10,880 nucleotides of DNA from Caldilineaceae bacterium (GTDB lineage Bacteria > Chloroflexota > Anaerolineae > Caldilineales > Caldilineaceae), in NCBI GenBank assembly GCA_028819675.1, contig JAPPKT010000550.1, forward strand, positions 1 to 10,880, read 5' to 3'. Every line of letters starts with the position of its first letter. The first letter of the stretch is position 1. Position numbers and translations under genes: made by a program. Positions 8,001 through 10,880 of the stretch are shown here, piece after piece. The notes beneath the pieces are model-generated. The model was not told the origin of the DNA, searched no databases, and saw nothing but the letters and a program-made list of their open reading frames with translations.

Positions 8001-8827
8001 CTTTTTCACAAACCGAGATTCGCAGGAAACACCGCAATCACCTGTCAGCAGCACTCGAAGCCGTGAAGAAGATGCTCTACCTTCGCAAAACACATTTGGA
8101 GGACGACGGCCGCCTTGACTGGCTCATTCTTCCCGAGCTGGCCGTCCACCCGGACGACGTGAAGACGCATTTGATACCGTTCGCGCAAAAATTCAAGTCA
8201 ATTATTCTGGCCGGTCTTACCTATCAGAAGATACTTGATGACAAACAGCCAGTTAATTCTGCTTTGTGGATCCTGCCCAGACAACCCGAAGAGAAGGGCT
8301 TGCAGATCTTGACACGGCGGCAAGGTAAGCTTCACATTGCCCCAGTGGAAAAGAAATATGACGTGGATGGCTTTCGCCCATGCCAATGGTTGATTGGATA
8401 CCCATGGTCCGAGACCGATACGAGACCACTATGGCTGTCAGGGGCTGTCTGCTACGACGCGACCGACCTCAATTTGGCTGCCGATTTGCGGAACGAATCA
8501 GATGTCTTCGCGATTCCCGCCTTCAACAAAGATGTCGGTACTTTTGATCAAATGGCGAATGCTCTAAATTATCATATGTTTCAACATGTAATAGTCGTAA
8601 ACAACGGCTTGTATGGAGGCAGCAATGCCTATTGGCCTGTTCACGATAAGTACAAGAGACAGATTTTTCATTTGCATGGGCAACCACAAGCATCGATTGC
8701 ATTTTTTGAAATTGAGGACATAGGCAAAGTCCTTGACCGTCGACGACTTGGGAAAAGTGGCGGTCCATCGGAAAAAGAACCTGTATGGAAAAGCCCGCCA
8801 GCCGGCTTAAAGCGATTCCAATATTAA
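5063..8827 (+). CDS. Defence-associated reverse transcriptase, DRT type 1 (UG1 RT-nitrilase fusion)
   Basis: A fusion protein of about 1254 residues. Residues about 1-390 form a reverse transcriptase of the 'unknown group' class: RPLAHVSLRDQ at 103-113, SYGNR at 149-153, motif A TDLDKFYD (catalytic D208), the PQG motif at 275-277, and Y316-V-D-D319 as motif C, so the polymerase site is intact. A long, mostly helical middle (about 390-950) has an acidic run at about 465-476; related UG proteins carry helical repeats there. Residues about 958-1245 are a carbon-nitrogen hydrolase (nitrilase) domain with its triad: E1025 in LPELAV, K1089 in GKLHIAP, C1130 in GAVCYDATD. RT plus C-terminal nitrilase in one long chain is the known layout of DRT1/RT-UG1 anti-phage systems; the nitrilase substrate is unknown. 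The ATG at 5063 is chosen because GGGAG lies 5 bases upstream; a TTG at 5036 would add nine residues, but its GGGA touches the codon. The gene appears monocistronic. Confidence 0.88.
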   Translation: MTYEVLKPSLDCLRQEYVLVQAWKKASNYIRYHNWYSDTLALDRATANLPKFIAEIMKGLEVPEQWESEPLRLVLAPKSQKWRVSTDKKWEPVESGDDKLEMRPLAHVSLRDQVVATAVMLCLANKVETAQQDPRVSFKKAEDRKRVVSYGNRLFCDREEHELLHRWGSTKLYRSYYQDYRSFISRPNTVAESIESKDGQHVIIVETDLDKFYDRVRPEMLMYALDQLRKDDEDQEFFDFAKTVLTWRWDENDEADIEKYAKHSELDDFTRVALPQGLVAAGFFANVVLLAFDQRLQDSFGKEIRRGVRLEDACRYVDDLRLVVTSDLDVDECKMAVEEWLQSLLNGEAKGLLISEKKTEAVEFGASQRPIVRQSERMKRIQESVSGPFGIAEGWVLLDMIQGLVRSQQDLDRIQSESGWDFSPKSDVHEERVARFAANRFRTTYRFIRPLFEDRRFASEPERTDDESEEISSESELFLNVVGPHSRQELDEDAKEFALRIIERWIEDPSNVRLLWVGLDIWPDPEILKEVLRLLKPYIYTSEGPQSRSKRQVAWYCLSEVLRRGATETSIVDDKDCLPDVADLRKYREILCAEAAKLASPKLTTIPWYLRQQALLFLACFAPAAAPNIRTSRKAEIIEYHKLILFLRGESSRLSSSEFATLSVVARRAILDADKSVELVRWGLTADRKNAIANMDPSFALELKDVDLNFDEGLSAGVKESLCLENGVVSSDLSSLAETVLGAGSVSSLRNELSILRFAVAFLEKLRPLNETRYEIIPPGRVRIELEEDGDIAKVSKLEVSERLIPSASSLYAPPNWCEPDDRWRFQLGFLLRFILTRQADFTSFPGPEYWKVHHATYRPVRSHWQQRIYGLYNGQSAFGDDWMPITDWMERFLLMLLRWPGCRTPNDFEWVKEGIRKTKQKIKDRIKCLEEQRGAATQTLMMPMIAEWPTERPKTRSLRGCVVQTVVPQEKDFDNCDITFSQTEIRRKHRNHLSAALEAVKKMLYLRKTHLEDDGRLDWLILPELAVHPDDVKTHLIPFAQKFKSIILAGLTYQKILDDKQPVNSALWILPRQPEEKGLQILTRRQGKLHIAPVEKKYDVDGFRPCQWLIGYPWSETDTRPLWLSGAVCYDATDLNLAADLRNESDVFAIPAFNKDVGTFDQMANALNYHMFQHVIVVNNGLYGGSNAYWPVHDKYKRQIFHLHGQPQASIAFFEIEDIGKVLDRRRLGKSGGPSEKEPVWKSPPAGLKRFQY

Positions 8828-8862
8828 TACAGGATATGTCGTTCGAACTTCGAGCCTGCATA

Positions 8863-8921
8863 GCGACCCTACACGCTCCAATCAGTAGGGGTCGCAGTTG
8901 TTTGAATGCATCTTATTTTTT
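8863..8921 (+). terminator. Putative terminator after the DRT1 gene
   Basis: GCGACCCTAC (8863-8872) pairs with GTAGGGGTCGC (8885-8895), giving a 10-base-pair stem with one bulged base and a 12-base loop, 35 bases after the stop codon. A T-rich run (TTATTTTTT) follows only about 17 bases later, so it is not a textbook intrinsic terminator, though it could stop or stabilise the transcript. Confidence 0.45.
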
Positions 8922-8991
8922 CCGTTTCGTGGTCTAGTGAAGGGGAGCAACCTCATTGTAGGATAACGAGCCCAGTAAAGGAGAAGGTGAA

Positions 8992-9348
8992 GTGACAGAG
9001 CATGGTGAAGTTATCGAGATTACTGATGCAATGCGAGACGCCTTCATAGATGCCTGTATTGTCATCAGGGATTCGGAATTCTGGGAGGCTAATGACCACA
9101 TCCGCTACGCGTTCAGGAAGTGGCTACATCAGTTTGAAGGGCGCTTTGACTATGATATAAGCGACCAAGAAGCTGGCAGATTGTTTGAGCGAATTCAAAT
9201 CAGGCTAGGTGAAATTGAACGGTGGACTTCCCCTGCCAGACACATCGGAATACAGCTTGTGCTTTTCCCCGCGTTAGGGGGCGTCGAAGAAAGAATAAAC
9301 GCCCGCCTTGAAAAGATAGAATCTGCCCTTTGGGAGGATGAAGAATAA
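8992..9348 (+). CDS. Hypothetical 118-residue acidic protein
   Basis: I do not recognise this protein. It is 118 residues, acidic, and probably mostly helical, with amphipathic stretches such as VEERINARLEKIESALWEDEE at the C-terminus and a tryptophan-rich middle (FWEAND, RKWLHQFEGRF, RWTSPARH). There is no signal peptide, long membrane segment or metal-binding pattern. The GTG start is supported by AAAGGAG at 8977-8983 and an AAGGTGA closer to the start. It has island-like base composition and follows the DRT1 gene after 164 bases and a stem-loop, so it may have its own promoter. It could be a defence accessory, an unrelated passenger, or part of a different system; nothing in the sequence decides. 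A hairpin follows directly after its stop. Confidence 0.7.
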   Translation: MTEHGEVIEITDAMRDAFIDACIVIRDSEFWEANDHIRYAFRKWLHQFEGRFDYDISDQEAGRLFERIQIRLGEIERWTSPARHIGIQLVLFPALGGVEERINARLEKIESALWEDEE

Positions 9349-9356
9349 GAATTCTT

Positions 9357-9402
9357 ACCGAAGATGCTCCCGGCGCCATGGGCCTGCAGCTTCGGTTATT
9401 TT
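9357..9402 (+). terminator. Bidirectional hairpin terminator between convergent genes
   Basis: ACCGAAG (9357-9363) pairs with CTTCGGT (9390-9396), with further pairing inside the loop (TGC with GCA, CCC with GGG), and is followed by TATTTTAG. It starts 8 bases after the stop of the 118-residue gene and its tail overlaps the stop codon of the PmoA-like gene on the other strand. Read from the minus strand, the stem is followed by TAAGAATTCTTATT, so it may serve both genes. Confidence 0.6.
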
Positions 9403-10354
9403 AGTTCCCAACATTCCCCCGCCACGCCTCCGCCGCGGCCTCAACCTGCGCCGCGTCCCAGCCGCCATTGGCGATCACCAGCCTATACCGCTGGGTAATC
9501 GTCTCCCCGGCGTCGAACTCGTATACCTCGTCGAACATAAAGGCGAAGCTGGCGCAGGCGTAGGGGGTCTGGCGGATGAACCATTTGTTGGGGTAGCGCA
9601 GGTTGGCGGGGTGGTCGAGGAAGGCGAGCGTTGACGCGTTGCCGTTGCCGTCGTGGCGACCGGTGTAGGCCAGCCAGGGCGCGGCCTGGCCCATGGCATC
9701 GGCGCCTTCGTGTCCCGCGGCGGTGATGACCTCGCCGTTGTCGAAGGAGCGCGGGCCGCGCCAGAACAGCCCGCCATAGCCGGCCAGCGGACGGCCAGAG
9801 GTCGTGGGCGAGCCGATGTGCAGCGACTTGCCGCGCACATTGCGCAGGCTGGTCGTGAAGTCGAGCGCCCAGTAGCCGGCGTCCGGGTCGACGGTCTCGA
9901 CGGCGATGCCCCGCGTCTCGTCGATCCAGTGCTCGCCGGCCTGTGTGATCCAGGAGAGCCTCTCCGTGGCTGCGAAGCGGTTGTCCTCGATTTCGATCGA
10001 ATCCCAGCCGTCGTGGCGCTGGGTCCCGTTGTTGGGCAGGTCGACATAACCCCTGCCGTGGAGGTAGCTGCCCCCGCCCCAGAAGTTCTGACCGTGCAGG
10101 TGGGCGATCGTCATCTGGATGCCCTTGTGCCAGACGTGGTCGTGCGGGCGGTAGTTGGTGATCAGGTCGCCGGCCAGCGTGTTGACGGGGTGGAAGAACG
10201 GCTTGGGCGACTCGGACTGGGGCATGTCCGGGTCGTAGATGTAGCGGAAGAGCGTCACAGCCTCCCACTTCAACTCCAGCGAGGCGAAGCCGGGCGTGCG
10301 GTGACTGTGCGGCGCGGTCTTTTCGTTGCGGGTGTGGATAAGAGAAAGAGTCAT
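9401..10354 (-). CDS. PmoA/DUF6807 family protein
   Basis: A 317-residue protein of the family first labelled 'methane oxygenase PmoA' and now treated as DUF6807; the label does not mean it is a subunit of particulate methane monooxygenase. Recognisable family features are FFHPV at 53-57, a RPHDHVWHKGI segment with H71, H73 and H76, FWGGGSY at 91-97, and a later GYGGLFWRGPRSF stretch. Members are soluble, beta-rich proteins often found near sugar-catabolism genes, and their reaction is not established. The histidine cluster may bind a metal or sugar; this is inference. The ATG at 10354 has a GAGG about 5 bases upstream. It lies 107 bases downstream of gatB on the same strand, separated by a heptanucleotide repeat, and is high in GC like the rest of the chromosome. 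Confidence 0.8.
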   Translation of the reverse strand: MTLSLIHTRNEKTAPHSHRTPGFASLELKWEAVTLFRYIYDPDMPQSESPKPFFHPVNTLAGDLITNYRPHDHVWHKGIQMTIAHLHGQNFWGGGSYLHGRGYVDLPNNGTQRHDGWDSIEIEDNRFAATERLSWITQAGEHWIDETRGIAVETVDPDAGYWALDFTTSLRNVRGKSLHIGSPTTSGRPLAGYGGLFWRGPRSFDNGEVITAAGHEGADAMGQAAPWLAYTGRHDGNGNASTLAFLDHPANLRYPNKWFIRQTPYACASFAFMFDEVYEFDAGETITQRYRLVIANGGWDAAQVEAAAEAWRGNVGN

Positions 10355-10360
10355 GGGACC

Positions 10361-10395
10361 TCAGTGGTCGGTGGTCAGTGGTCAGTGGTCAGTGG
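10361..10395 (+). repeat. Heptanucleotide tandem repeat, 5 copies of TCAGTGG
   Basis: Five head-to-tail heptamers run TCAGTGG, TCGGTGG, TCAGTGG, TCAGTGG, TCAGTGG; only the second differs, by one base. They lie just before the start of the PmoA-like gene. Short heptanucleotide tandem repeats of this style are known from cyanobacteria and are seen between genes in other large bacterial genomes. The copy number may vary between strains and might affect expression of the gene beside it. Confidence 0.9.
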
Positions 10396-10461
10396 ACGGC
10401 TGTTGGTGGGGCGTTATCAGGCTTTGTTGATATTTCTTTGAGTCCAGCACACGAGGGCAAC

Positions 10462-10880
10462 CTACGAGCTGTCGAGCATTTCCTGCAGGCGTTGGCGGGC
10501 TGCCTGCGGATCGGCCTTGCCCTTGGTAACGCGCATCATCTGGCCCATGAAGAAGCCGAACAGCTTCTTCTCGCCGCTGCGGTAGCGGGCCAGCTCGTCC
10601 GGGTTGCTGTCGAAGGCCTCCTGCACGGCCGCGTCGATGACGTCGGTATTGCTGACCATGGCCAGCCCTTCGCGCTCGACGACGGCCTGGGGATCGTCTC
10701 CGCTGCTGTACATCTGCTCCAGCACCTTCTTGCCGGTGTTGGCGTTGATCTCACGCGCATCCACCATCTGCACCAGCGCGGCCAGCTGCTGCGGCTGCAC
10801 GCGCGTATCGGCGATCTGCCGCAGATCCTGGCCCTCGCCGTCGGCGTAGAGCAGGCGGAACAGCTCGTCGGTGATCCAGT
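10462..10880 (-). CDS. gatB: Aspartyl/glutamyl-tRNA amidotransferase subunit B, C-terminal part
   Basis: The last 139 or so residues of GatB, continuing beyond the right edge of the window. GatB binds misacylated Glu-tRNA(Gln) or Asp-tRNA(Asn), activates the acid and joins it to ammonia delivered by GatA. The visible part, beginning [10 protein letters not shown], is the end of the helical domain and the YqeY-like tail domain that contacts the tRNA. Typical signatures are the [13 protein letters not shown] segment, the [11 protein letters not shown] segment, [22 protein letters not shown], and KGKADPQ near the end, finishing MLDSS. Internal GTG and ATG codons are not starts, because the family sequence continues in frame upstream of them. 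Confidence 0.95.
   Translation of the reverse strand, partial: WITDELFRLLYADGEGQDLRQIADTRVQPQQLAALVQMVDAREINANTGKKVLEQMYSSGDDPQAVVEREGLAMVSNTDVIDAAVQEAFDSNPDELARYRSGEKKLFGFFMGQMMRVTKGKADPQAARQRLQEMLDSS

Larger units (their letters stand above)
4330..9400. other. Low-GC accessory (defence) island
   Basis: Base composition changes sharply just after ogt and again at the PmoA-like gene. Counted by eye on sample lines, the large gene here runs about 38-47% GC, against about 70% in the nurA-like gene. The content is accessory: a decayed hicB/hicA pair, a DRT1-type reverse transcriptase and an unknown gene. No integrase, transposase, tRNA or flanking direct repeat was found, so the borders are set only by composition and gene content. 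Confidence 0.6.

Noticed and set aside
10361..10395. CRISPR array
   Set aside because: The units are seven bases long with no spacers, so this is a simple tandem repeat.
9653..10441. A 262-codon plus-strand open frame
   Set aside because: It is antisense to the PmoA-like gene, and its end is made from the heptanucleotide repeat (reading VVGGQWSVVSG).

Overview
The window looks like a GC-rich bacterial chromosome interrupted by a lower-GC accessory island. The gene set suits the Chloroflexota (Anaerolineae/Caldilineae type): a bacterial NurA-domain nuclease, a lipoprotein M1-type peptidase, a PmoA/DUF6807 protein, and short heptanucleotide tandem repeats between genes. This taxonomic guess is inference; there is no rRNA marker here.

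Left part (1-4328, high GC). On the minus strand, a lipid-anchored M1-family zinc peptidase is followed 50 bases downstream by the fluoride channel gene crcB/fluC, probably as one transcript. Diverging on the plus strand are a NurA-domain nuclease and then ogt, encoding O6-alkylguanine-DNA alkyltransferase with an intact Asn-Cys-His-Glu tetrad. Both plus-strand genes concern DNA repair.

Middle part (about 4330-9400, clearly lower GC). This is the accessory island. It begins with a hicB-type antitoxin gene whose C-terminus seems lost, followed by a decayed hicA toxin relic that lacks the segment carrying the catalytic histidine. Next come about 280 bases with no convincing gene, but with a 40-codon minus-strand ORF of coding-like, GC-rich character and a possible extended -10 promoter. 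The main gene follows: a protein of about 1254 residues with an N-terminal reverse transcriptase of the UG/DRT class (PQG and YVDD motifs, both catalytic aspartate sites intact), a long helical middle and a C-terminal nitrilase domain with an intact Glu-Lys-Cys triad. This is the architecture of defence-associated reverse transcriptase type 1 (DRT1, RT-UG1), an anti-phage system. A stem-loop follows it, then an unrecognised 118-residue acidic protein with its own ribosome binding site, and a hairpin that probably ends transcription from both sides.

Right part (9401-10880, high GC, minus strand). A PmoA/DUF6807 family gene lies downstream of the 3' end of gatB, the transamidosome subunit, which runs off the window. 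A five-copy heptanucleotide tandem repeat sits between them.

The likely biology is a defence hotspot: a degraded toxin-antitoxin pair beside an apparently intact DRT1 system, inserted between housekeeping genes (ogt on one side, pmoA-like/gatB on the other). No integrase, tRNA, insertion sequence, CRISPR array or flanking direct repeat was seen, so how the island arrived is not explained.
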